NCBI GenBank assembly: GCA_017562135.1
Contig: QEYB01001217.1
Span: 186,001 to 250,000, forward strand
Length of the DNA stretch: 64,000 bases
Reading direction: 5' to 3'
From: Dipylidium caninum
Taxonomy: Eukaryota > Platyhelminthes > Cestoda > Cyclophyllidea > Dipylidiidae
The notes beneath the pieces were generated by a model. It was given only the letters and a program-made list of their open reading frames with translations. It was not told the DNA's origin and did not search any database. Of the stretch, positions 13,313 through 23,870 are shown piece after piece. Position 1 is the first letter of the stretch. Each line of letters starts with the position of its first letter. A program made the position numbers and the translations under genes.

Positions 13313-15861
13313 CCTCTGCCTCCGTTCACTCGACCTCACTCGCTCTCGCCGTTGACGTGTGCGCGGGCTTAAATGAGACCTCGAGTGCGTGCATTGCACT
13401 GTGCCGAGCTGCACTCAAACGCCTCGCCCTTATTGGCAGTTGTCAAGACATGCCTGTGTGCGTGTGTATGTGTCTGTGCTTATTCTATGGAGCACTCTGG
13501 CGCAAGAAGGCAAAATTGTGGCCTCCGGCCCGTTCTCGGGTAATCTGGCTTCACTGGCAGGGCAGAGGAAAGAACCGGCGGCGGGGGCGAGAGGGGCAAG
13601 GTGGTAGGCGGAGCTAGCCCCAACTCTGAGGCCATACACATCGTAGGCGAGGGCAGAGGTGAACCAATTAAATACCCAAATCTTCGGCAAGTTTCTTCGC
13701 AATAGGATGGTCACTCAGCCTTCTGGTATATTTGGGGAGAAAATCGCTTTTACCATCGTGAGACGCCACAGATGTGCAATACAAGAGGACACTTTTGAAA
13801 ATCTTGAAAGGGGCGTTTTTGTTTAGCCAATGTCCAGCCGCGATTGAGCGCACTACTTTTATCAGATGTCATTCACAAATGTCTAAACACAGCCGTGAGG
13901 GCATGGGAAATTCCGATTTAGTTAAAACCAAGTTCACGAAAGGTCCTGTGTGTGAAGTGAATTCCCAATCGAGCGTCATTCCCCTCGCCATTGTCGCCAG
14001 GAGCCCGCAGTCTTTCTCCAGGCTCCGTGACGATGTTCCAAGTGTCAGAACGAAATTTTTGCAGCCAATTTTGAGTTCTTTTCTCTTGCACGAATCCATC
14101 TCCGAGTGCCTCCTCAATGTTTCTCGATGCCTGGTGAACTGCGCTACGATTTAATTGAAGTTCGCACTCGAAAAGTAGACGTTAATAGCGAATTTTTTCT
14201 ATCTCGTTTCGGCGTAAAATTTACTAAAATTTGATGCGAGCGCGAAAAGGATTAACTAAATTAGTGTGAATGATATCTTTAACATTTATAAATAAGAATA
14301 GCGGGTCCAAGTCACAGGTTATCTCTCCCAATTTCAGGTAGACTTCAACTAAACAAAACGCTCGTTTAGTAATTTCCAACCTAACATTTATCGCGAGACG
14401 AGACTCTCTCGTGTGCCGTCAAGGTTTCTATGAATTCCCCTGCATTGATTGCGCGCAATCTCTGCCCTAATCTGCTTCTTTGATGCCACCAGACCCCGCC
14501 ATATAAGTGGTAGTCTCCTCTAATTCCCTCAAAACTCTCAGCCTCAAATCAGGCCTTGGTGACATAAGTGTCAATGCCCAGGCGACGGAGGTACCGGCGT
14601 CGACTTCCAAGTGCAAGTTAACAAGCTCTCTACAGCGAGACAATCCAGACTCGCCCTCCTCTCCGAATGCTCTAGTCTATTTGGGAGAGGTCATAAAAGG
14701 ACTCCGAAACTGTGTGAGATGCCATAAAGGCTTTAATTTGGATAGCTGTACAGGTGAATCTCAGCACCCTTTGTTGGTATGGCAAAATCGACGTGTTGCG
14801 GGGCTCAACAAGGACCCATTGGTCTAAGCCGGCTTAGCTGATCACACAGCTATTGTGAGCATCACATTCTGCCAGAGCAGTGAAATATTAGGGCATTTGA
14901 GATGGGAGAAACTGTAACCCACATTTCCATTGGTAATGCCTTCCCTACAAACATGGTTGATGGCCTAAAACGGTCCAAGGTAAAGAGACAATGGTGGTTT
15001 CCTGTCCTGTCGGACTTCCGAAGAAGTGGGAATGGCGGCGCAAGAAAGTCAAGCGGATCTCACATTGAAATCGGCTACTTATGAGCAATTAGGATTCAAA
15101 AAAAGGCGGAGGAGAATTTGGTCGAAGTCGTCATTATTCCCCTTCGACTTTCATCCATCCGCAGACCGAGTGAAAGTCAGCAGATTCTTCAGCTCGTGCC
15201 TATTCTGTGGAGGAAATAATGTGGGCAGTTGACCGGCTGATGCGAGCTCCAACATTTTCCCCATCGCCACGAATAACCTGCCGCGCACAGAGAGTTTTTC
15301 AGGGTCGAGAGAAGCGGAGGAGGATGCACTTCAGTGCGATGCGGACGGAGTGAGGAGGAAGCAGGGGCGACGGCTCCGTCACACCACCACGAAACGCGCT
15401 CAACCGCCAGGAATTGTCGGATCGCACCACGTCTACACAACCGTCGTCGTAATTGTGTTTGTGTTGCCTTTAACATTACCGCCCTACCTCAAGTTGAGCT
15501 CCATCCTCAATCCTCACCATCTCAGCCCTCGTCACTAAAGCCAAGTACGCAGTTGAGGCGGCAAGATGGCGTGCTTCCACGTGAGTGGGCTGCCGTAGGC
15601 GCCACTCGCCAAAATACCTCGGTATGCAAATATTTCGGTTGACGGAGCCGTAGACGCCTGCAGCAGCAGATTAGGCAGGCGCCCGTAAGTCGCCCTCACA
15701 TTGCGGTGAAGGCGACCGGTGGGGATGCGATGCGATGCGCAGGGAGGAGCCGAGACAAGATCTCATCTCGGGTACACAGGGTAGAAAGACCTATCGAATG
15801 CTCTAATCAACGAGGAAACCGAATTAGGTGAAAAATCCAACACACGAATGTATTTCGGAGC

Positions 15862-16200
15862 GATTGGAAATTTCCAGATGAAATGACTTTTTAGGGCTTT
15901 GTCCAGCGTCCTCGCCTCCTCACATGGTCCAAAAGCGAGCCCAAAATTTAGGAGATTAAAGAGAATTTTTTGAGTGTAGGAGAGGAAAACCTACGCGTAA
16001 ATGTGTCTGGCAGAAGACGAATTTACGCACAACTCGTCCTCTCTTTCTCAGGCCCCCGTCCGTCCGGTTGAAGAGATTGGGAATTTTTCAGGCAAAATGA
16101 CTTTTCAGTACTTTTTCCCAAATCTTCGCCCCCTAACATGATCCAGAAGCGCGCCCAAAATTCGGAGATTGAAGCGAAATTTGCCAAGCGTAGGAGAGGA
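15862..16200 (+). repeat. diverged tandem duplication, unit about 125 bp
   Basis: Two copies, at about 15862-15990 and 16074-16200, share a colinear series of blocks. Each has GATTGG then a TTTC/TTTTC stretch, AAATGACTTTT, a CTTTTT/CTTTGTCC stretch, TCGCC followed by CT-rich sequence, ACATG-TCCA-AAGCG-GCCCAAAATT, GGAGATT-AA and a closing GTAGGAGAGGA. Substitutions and small indels separate the copies, so the event is old. No coding content is seen. Confidence 0.7.
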
Positions 16201-16723
16201 CGTTAACGATACCAAACTGGAGCGCAGTTAATTTATTTGGAAAAACTAAAAGCACAACTTTTGGAGCATAAAAAGTAACTTTGAGCCACAAACTCACCTT
16301 CTGTGTAATGGGAGAGGTGATGTTAAGTTAACTTCATTATTGAGTGGGATTTTTTAGGGTGCACGAAATCACCTTCGAAGAAAACCCAGCTTTTCTCCCA
16401 CCTTTACCTCACTGTGCCCCAGTTAGGGAACTTTCGCAGAGAGGAATATATTTCCAAAAATAACAGCGGCCTAGAGGCGAAGAAGGCTTCCACTGGGCTG
16501 ATTTTTTGCAAAATCATCGCACAAGCGGTCTCCTCTGCTCGACTTAAGCCAAGTTGGTTTCACTTGGAAAAGAAGTTTGAGTCATTTAAGAAGCCTTGTG
16601 CTGAGTTTATGTGAATGCTATCATAGTGTAGTGAGCCACAACTTTTCCCCCCAACTCTTAACCTCAATCCACGAAATCGTCTTCACCTTGCACGAAAGAC
16701 CCATCGCCGGCAGTTAAAAGGTT

Positions 16724-16746
16724 TGTGTGTGTGTGTGTGTGTGTGC
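16724..16746. repeat. (GT)n microsatellite
   Basis: Near-perfect GT dinucleotide run. It belongs to a cluster of dinucleotide repeats in this kilobase and has no evident gene association. Confidence 0.95.
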
Positions 16747-16818
16747 AAGAATGGCTGTTTTTAAATTACGAAACAAACAGTGGAATGACAAAGCCCGCTC
16801 TTGACACCGCATAAATAA

Positions 16819-16832
16819 ACACACACACACAC
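16819..16832. repeat. short (CA)n run
   Basis: Short CA dinucleotide run directly following an ATAAATAAA stretch. Confidence 0.85.
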
Positions 16833-17039
16833 TTGGCACGGAACGGTCCACAGACTGGGGCTTCTTCGGGCCTCCACTACACCACAGACCCGCGTAAATG
16901 TGAGTCAGCAGGAGGCAAGTGGTGCGTGCTGCTGTGCGTTTTTAGGTGAGCTCGCAGGTCAGAGCACCATTGATTTCGATTTCACAACACACTGTGAGTT
17001 CACATCGAGTAGAGTGCTCAGGCTGCATCATTCACTTAG

Positions 17040-17063
17040 TCACACACACACACACACACACAC
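17040..17063. repeat. (CA)n microsatellite
   Basis: Near-perfect CA dinucleotide run of about 12 units. Confidence 0.95.
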
Positions 17064-17142
17064 GCAGGTAGACAGAGAGACAGAGACTAAGACGAAGACG
17101 GCGACGGTGACGTGACGGCGGCACGGAAGGAGACAGAGGCGT

Positions 17143-17175
17143 CGAGAGAGCAAGAGAGAGAGAGAGAGAGAGAGG
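17143..17175. repeat. (GA)n microsatellite
   Basis: GA dinucleotide run interrupted once (GAGAGAGCAAGAGAG). A second, shorter GA run lies at 17505-17528. Confidence 0.93.
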
Positions 17176-17504
17176 CTAAACTTCAAGTCACCGCGCAAAA
17201 GAGCGGCGCATCTCGCCGTCTGCCCCATTTTTTGCGCTGTTGACAATTTATGCGCACATTTTTACTGCGTTAAGAACGACTGCCTTGACCCCGGCGCACT
17301 CCGGCCGCTTTCGCGATTGCCGTGGTAGCCGCTGGTCAGTTATGCAAACTTTGCGCCGCCTTCTCCTCACCACACTGACAATGGCATTCGATGGCTGGTG
17401 GAGTAGAGATGTTGACAGTTGGTTGACCACGCAATCGCTTAAAATGCTCGCGTGGAGGAGGTGCTTCGCATGGCTCCGTGTTTCGTCACGCGGGCTGAGT
17501 AGCG

Positions 17505-17528
17505 TGAGAGAGCGCGAGAGAGAGAGAC
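17505..17528. repeat. short interrupted (GA)n run
   Basis: GA dinucleotides interrupted by one GCGC. Confidence 0.85.
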
Positions 17529-19296
17529 GAGGCGTCGGGTGAATGCACAACCGCAGGCAGTAATGATGCAACTGTGTCTAAGCACGCGACTGTACAGCCC
17601 TTCTGGAGCCTCTTATTGATGCATCGACGGGCCTCGGAGATTCCCTGGCGGCCCCTTCATGCCGTCGAGTTGGCGCCACCCTCGACGCCCTCCGTGTCAG
17701 TCTCTGTCCGCTCTCATTGGATGGAACCACTTCGAAGACTTCACTCACCAGCAAATCAGACTGGGTGCCGTATTGGGCGTCTCTTTCAATCGCCCCCGAC
17801 TGGGAGGATTCGTTGGTGATTGTCTGAAATGCTACCCTATCAGAGCTAAGGCATCTGTTCGCGTCTGGCCCGTTGCCTTAGGTTTTGGGGAAATCGGACG
17901 AAGTGGAAATGTTTCGGTTTAAAAGTGGAATCAAGACTTTTGACGGTTGAAGGTGTTTAGTTCTGCGGGGCGTCGGTAATCACACACCAGTTTTCCGACG
18001 TAGCGTGGTTCGCTTCCCAGCCCGGAAGAACTGACGAAAGCTACTTTACAACAGAATGTTTTTAAGTAGAGGCTACGGTGAGACTGCTTTTGTGGCGATT
18101 TGCGCGAACATCAGAGCGTTGATCCGAAATTAGTCAACTCTAAATCGACACAGGAGAGAGGTGCCAAGAATTCGCATTTAGGGACAAAACATTACGAAGT
18201 TTTATGCCGCCATACTCGCCAATGCGAGAAGAAGTTGTAAATTTCTAGGTGAAAAATTAAATTCTGATTGACACTTCCGACTTGCAGCACTGAGTATGCA
18301 CATATTCTTTCCAAGCAAAATCTCGACTCCACCCATCCACTCGCGCGTCCCCGTGCGCTCAACAAAGCCACTTTAAGGTCAACTTAAGGAAATGCTGAAT
18401 GCCACAGAGGAACTGCCTTGAGTCACCCCTGCCACTGTAGCTTTTCAGGCGGAATTAGCTGACCAAAACGTGCTATATCAATTAACTTGGATTCTACGTC
18501 GACTGGTGTGCTTCAGCGTAGCATTTGTAGCGCTTTGAAAAATCGGGTCCAATTTCCTAAAGACGGGAGATCGCCCTGGCAATTCCAGGGCACACAATGA
18601 CCCGAGTTCGATGGACTGAGACACTCCTATCGCGTTAAAATTTGAAGTGGGAATCAATAAGAAACTGCATGGACGAGATGTTGTCAAGAGATTTGGTAAG
18701 TGGAAACGTAACATTACCAAAACTGTCAAATTTCACCACATAAACTGGTGGTCGATTTCGTGTCTTGGTTGTAAGTGACCGTCAAAAGACGCCAGACATG
18801 CACACTGTGCGTAGACGGGGGTGTCCCCAGACCACTTGACTTCGTCTGGTTTTCCACGCATGACTGCCAAACAGACAAATGAGGCATTTGGATCATACCA
18901 CAAAGCGGTGCATAGGGCAAATGACTGTTCATCCCGACGTAACACACTAGACGAAGAAAATGTCAACGCTAAGTGTAGGCCAGATAGAAAGGGAGAGAAG
19001 TACCCAGGCCTGGGTCATGTGTGTGATAAAGTGTGTTTTCTTTTAATAAATAGAAAAATTTTCTAAGAGGGCGGAACAATTGCAAATTCGTGGACAGAAA
19101 AGATCCGTGTAAGGGTGTCCTGCGCCTTCACCGCCTTTCCTCCACTGATAATCTTATTCGAAGATATGTCAAATGGGTACACGTATTCCTTCATTTTGTA
19201 GTCCCTCTTACTTATTGCCAATAACGAGGAGATGTGTGACTGTCTACTTAAAGGGAATAAGTAGTGTAGTAAAATATAATTGTGTAAGGCTGCGGA

Positions 19297-21315
19297 ATGG
19301 GGATTAACGGGAAAAGAGTAAGCCTCATAGTCCTTTGCCTGCATACTGTTAACACACGTGATCGTAAATCGTGGCCTTCGCTTTTAGACCACCTTCCGAT
19401 TGATCCGTGGAATCCCAATGTTACGCAGCAGATTCGACACCTAACGAAAGTAGGTTCGCTCTTTGCAGAGTCCTATGCGTTTGATTAACTTGAATACTCT
19501 TTGGATATTGCCCGATGCATCTAAGCGTGTTCATTTTGCATTATTTTTCCACGTACACTGACACCTTCACGACCACCACTCCTCCACGAAGGCTAATCAG
19601 CCTATAGCTTAGAATCTCGTATGTGGTCCCCTAAGCGATCACAAGTAAGAATAAATTCATTATCTAGGCTCGCTAAAATAAGTGAGAAATGACATATTCC
19701 TGGAAGTGATCACCTAGTTAATCTTACCATACATGGAATGGAAATTAGCTTCATTTAAATGCTGAGGGAAAGATACAAGGATCCGAATTTTTCTACCCAC
19801 ATATAAAGTAAATTAACGGTAGGAGTAAGGATTAACAGAGTTTCTTCCAGTTAAAAGTGCGACCAACTTAACTTTCTGAAGTGGAAGAAATATGGAAATA
19901 TATTTCCTAATATCGTAAATGGACTGCACAAAGAGTGTTGAGATACTCGACAAAGGACGAAACGGTTGATGAACATGTAGAAACCGTCAAAAGCATTTTG
20001 GGTTGGCTCAACAATTTTCACTTGATGCACAGAATTGCTTTCCTTCTTTGCCTATTCGACGAGAAAGCTTCCTCCTCCACGGATAAATTTCGGTGTTTAT
20101 TCCTTTAGGATACCTCATTTCGTTCAGGAAACATAAGATGCTCATTTGCTTTAATACACGCGCGAAGAGGTTGAATGAGGCAGTAGGAATAGTCTCCCTT
20201 GCAGATGAGATAATCCGTCCTGCCCAGATCGACCAGAGATGCTGGCTAATGATGCAATACGTTAAATTGTCTTCTACTGGATACTTAAAACTGACAAATT
20301 TACAAGCTGGAGTGCTTTACTTTAGGCGGGTAGAAGATCCATACGCCTCTGGTTTGTTCCGGGCGGCTATGCCGGCGATCCCGAGGCTGTAATGAAGCCA
20401 TTCCAAGAAATAGTTCCCCCACGAACTGCAATGATCATGCCGCCGATGCCGAAATGTAAGACTGCCTTCAATTTATCTTGAGTGTCTTCTTCGCCCTCTT
20501 CGCCCACTAACACCTAGAACGCTCATTAATATGAACAGTCTACTTGTTGCTTCATGGATAAATAATTTGCCAGACCCCCTGTGGGGCGAATGTGGTGCGG
20601 GATACCCGCAACTTCGAGCAATAAGGCGTAATCAAAATTACATGCTACTGATGATTTGTAAGTAGCAAAAATATACTCGGTGATATAACAAAGTGATCAA
20701 TATTGTAAGTACAGTAAGTACTCCACTTTTACTTTAGTGAAATGTTCCCCTCAATCGAAAACGCATTTGCGAGGAAGTGACTTCTTCATTCACTTTGAGT
20801 AGAGACCGGAGGAAAGATAGAACTTTTCTAGTTTGCACAATGCCTTTACGGGCGGGGAGATGGTTTGTTTTGCTGAAATACATGCTTACCGACGTTTCAC
20901 AGATATCGGATCTGCGATCAAGCAGTTTACTTCTTCCTCGAGTTTAGCGATACCACCTGAGGAGACGGATTCGCGCCTACGGATGGCGGCTCAGGACTCA
21001 GTAGTAGCAGCGATTGTGGGGCCACTATCGAAAGCGATGGCGGTAGACAACCTGCCGCCTCTGTACGACGACGCGGGCCATCACGATCCATACGCGGGGA
21101 TACCACGAGCCGTCCGAACTCGCTTCTTTCACGAGGATCCACCCCGGGTGCAGCGGGTGGCTGAGGAAGTAGTGAGACACGCGGTCCGAAATGCCACTTA
21201 TCGCGTGCGCCGTGACAGGGCTCTTGTTTGTCCCTGGGTGGGTAACACCGTGCCGACTTTCGGCTTGGAGTACACCTACCACTTCGCTCGTCGTCGTCAT
21301 TCTACGTCCCCGTAA
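19297..21315 (+). CDS. hypothetical protein, three-exon model
   Basis: I do not recognise the family. Proposed exons are 19297-19449 (ATG start, GTAGGT donor), 20326-20455 (TTACTTTAG acceptor, GTAAGA donor) and 20903-21315 (GTTTCACAG acceptor, stop TAA). Phases agree at both junctions (0, then 1), giving 231 residues. The last exon is the best supported: a long frame of Arg- and Pro-rich but well-mixed sequence (PPLYDDAGHHDPYAG, WVGNTVPTFGLEYTYHF) with a canonical AATAAA 35 bases past the stop. Exon 2 encodes a Met/Pro-rich stretch (PFQEIVPPRTAMIMPPMPK). Exon 1 is weakest; residues 6-17 are hydrophobic and could be a signal sequence, or the start may lie elsewhere. No transmembrane segments, zinc fingers or enzyme motifs are evident. 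Confidence 0.45.
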
Positions 21316-21349
21316 AGGTCAGACACCAATCGCCATTTTTATTTCCTTA

Positions 21350-21355
21350 AATAAA
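21350..21355 (+). terminator. AATAAA polyadenylation signal
   Basis: Canonical hexamer 35 bases downstream of the TAA at 21313-21315, at normal distance for a compact 3' untranslated region. It supports the preceding frame as a terminal exon. Confidence 0.7.
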
Positions 21356-22974
21356 TTTCCTTTTGCTTCCGCAAAGCTCTCGACCTTCGTTATTGGTAAA
21401 TAATAGAGAAATTTAAAATCCAAAACAGTCAAACAGTCCAAAACTTTTGCTGTTTTTCTTTTTGGTATTACACACGCCTCTGGGATCCACGAATACTTAC
21501 GAAATCATACTTCTACCTATGGTTAGGCTACAACGAAATAAACAAACTCCCGTCTTCCGTCACCGCAGAAACCTTCTTAAGGTACTTAATAAGGCTTTTT
21601 TCCCAGCAGTGAGTAGTAGCATCTGCGGACTTTCTACAACCCGCCTTGTAGACTTTCTGACATCCGACGGTAATCCGATTGTCGTCTGAAGCATGTCGGG
21701 GGAAAACGGAGCACTTCACCTCATCATAACGACATTTCAGAGCTCGAGTTTAGCCGCGATTTAATTCGACAGCAGACAGAATTACCCTCCCCTCGAAAAT
21801 GTCGTCCTACCTTGCAAAGATGCTTGGCCACAAGTGTAACAAATCAAAATTGAGGAAAGTCGGAAATTTTAAATTGGCCCGTGGATTCACCTTCAGTGTC
21901 TCGCCAAGTGAATATAAACCTAGTTTACCCACATCAGGACAAAGTTCTGCAGCCAGAGATATTTGCTTTACCTTTTGAGAGATGCACAGGAGAGTGCGTA
22001 GATGAAAATATCTAAGTACGAAGAGGACGATCTTAAATGAGGGGACAAATGGACCTCAAATTCAAAATTTTCTCCTCTATTTCGATATTACGCTGGAAAT
22101 GGGAGAAACTAATGTGAAGGTTTCGGTTACTGAGTCGTACATACACTGCCAATCTTTATTAAGTTAGCAGACGGAAAACGTAGTGACCACCGAGTGGTGT
22201 CGAACGGAAATGCTGCACTATTTCCGTTCGGCACAGTTGCAAAGATTCTGCCTTGTGTCTCCAAAAAGTCTTGCGGCCAGAAAGATAGACTGGGTCAAGG
22301 AGAAGGAGGTATGAGGGAGAGGAGTTGTAACAGAAGAGGACGTCTTTTACAAGGGGAGAAGGAGTGGCTGGAAGAGGACTTTGCCTGCCATGAAGTAGAC
22401 TCTGCGTCTGTGGCATTGGCAGAGATGCACCACAGGGGTGTGGCGGATTAAGCTTTCGCAGAACGTGTCATTGCGGATTTGCACATTTGGTGGTTGTCCG
22501 GTCTGAGGTGGAGATTCCTCGTCGAACTAGTTGACGGCCTGACAGAAGGAAAACTTCTCATGCAGTCGATAGGCGACTGAGTTGAGATGCATCAGTCTAA
22601 AATGAGAGCCAGAGCATTTATTAGGTTTACGCTAGGGACAAATGAGAAATTGGATGATCCCAAATTTACACTAGCCATAATTATAAGTCTACTGGAGAGT
22701 TCTGTCCATTTCTGCGACAAGAATTTTTGACAGCGCATATTTATTTGGCACATGTTCGCCTCTCTGGTTTTAGCGTTCACTGTGGACACACTGATGCGGC
22801 AAGTTAGATGAAACAAAGTTGATTTGCTTTAGTATTAAGTGTGAAGCAACAGCGTAGCCATGGCCACTGATAAAGCTCATCCACACCACTTTATTTTATA
22901 TGAATTCCAACAGGGAAGGAAATGCTATAGAAGCGTGAGAAAGTAATTAGCTAGGGTACAGTCTCTGGATGGAC
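21356..22974. other. intergenic sequence
   Basis: No supportable gene. A few frames below 90 codons occur on both strands (for example 22159-22451) without splice signals or recognisable motifs. Confidence 0.45.
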
Positions 22975-23870
22975 ATGCAGGAGATGAATCGAAAAGAGTG
23001 AAGCAGGAGATTTCGACCCTTCCGGTGCGCCACGTTTTGGACGACCATCTTTGATCGACGACGAAGTTGTGGAGACCGTGTTTGAGTGAAAATCTCTTCT
23101 GACAACCTCGGAGGTCGCAGAAAGGCTCAATTCAGCCCACCAAACCATTTCCGATCATATTCAGCAGAGCGGATTGTTGTGGAAACATTCAACACGAATG
23201 AACTCAGCAGAATGTGGGTGATCGGTTCGTCACATGCATTTTTCTACTTGTGTGGAAGAAAATCGAGCCCTTCTTGAGCCGTATGATAACTGGGCATGAA
23301 AAGTGGATTGTCCCCGAGGAAAATCGTAAGAAAAGCAGCATATAGCATACTCGGAGAATTTGGCTATTCCCCTCTAAGACAAATTTGACTTGGAACGCGA
23401 GAATGTTGTGGGGCGTGTATGGCGGGGCATTCGAGAACCAATGCGTTAAGAGCTTTTGAAACCGAAGGGAAGACTCATTTCGGAGAAGTGTTGCCATCAA
23501 CTGGGTAATTTAAGGGGCAGCAGCCCAGGGAAAGCTGACGGCGATGTTCGTGAGAAGGGAAGGGCATCACAGTGCATGATGGTAACGCCCGACCACTTGC
23601 TGCCTTGACGTCTGGTGAAAAAGTTGCACAACTAAACTGGGAAATTCTCTCGCATCTACCACCTTTCGCGGGCGTAGCACCCTCCGACTATCACTTAATT
23701 TGTCCATAAAAATTGTTTGGAGGGCGAGAAATTCAAAACTGAAGAAGATATCAAACTAGCACTAGTTCTACTTTTCGCATCGGGAGACAAGGCGTTCCTT
23801 TAATATTTGGGAAATACAAAGTGGCCACAAGTTGGCAAAGATTAATTTATACTAATGACGATTACATTAT
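22975..23870 (+). mobile_element. degenerate mariner (Tc1/mariner) transposon remnant
   Basis: Dead copy of a mariner transposase gene, recognisable in pieces across shifted frames and stops. In order: GDFDPSGAPRFGRPSLIDDE, equivalent to the family's linker with GRP motif; LLTTSEVAERLNSAHQTISD, the helix-turn-helix equivalent to LTTREIAEELNVSHTTV; RMITGHEKWIV at about 23280-23310, equivalent to RIVTGDEKWILY; MLWGVYG, equivalent to the MLCVWWD region; HDGNARP near 23575, equivalent to HDNARPH; and LNWEILSHLPPFAGVAPSDYHL at 23640-23700 in pieces, equivalent to the LGWEVLPHPPYSPDLAPSDYHL region. The first catalytic Asp is replaced by His (GHEKW), a Gly splits the second motif, and several stops interrupt the frame, so it cannot be active. 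The third acidic residue (SDYH) survives. I could not delimit terminal inverted repeats, so the ends are approximate. Confidence 0.87.

Larger units (their letters stand above)
13313..19296. other. gene-poor intergenic region with repeats
   Basis: About 6 kb with no gene I can support. It contains the tandem duplication at 15862-16200 and the microsatellites at 16724-17528, listed separately. Minus-strand frames at 18733-18966 and 19063-19344 have protein-like composition but compete with another open frame and have no consistent splice model, so they are not annotated. The dynein light chain promoter should lie just above 13312; I see no diagnostic element. Confidence 0.4.

Noticed and set aside
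18733..19344. Minus-strand frames with protein-like composition
   Set aside because: At 18733-18966 two different frames look equally good, and joining either one to the 19063-19344 frame needs arbitrary donors. No family was recognised, so no gene is called.
20093..20392. 99-codon plus-strand frame overlapping exon 2 of the 19.3-21.3 kb gene
   Set aside because: It runs in a different frame from the exon that fits the downstream splice phase, and ends in a stop before the donor.
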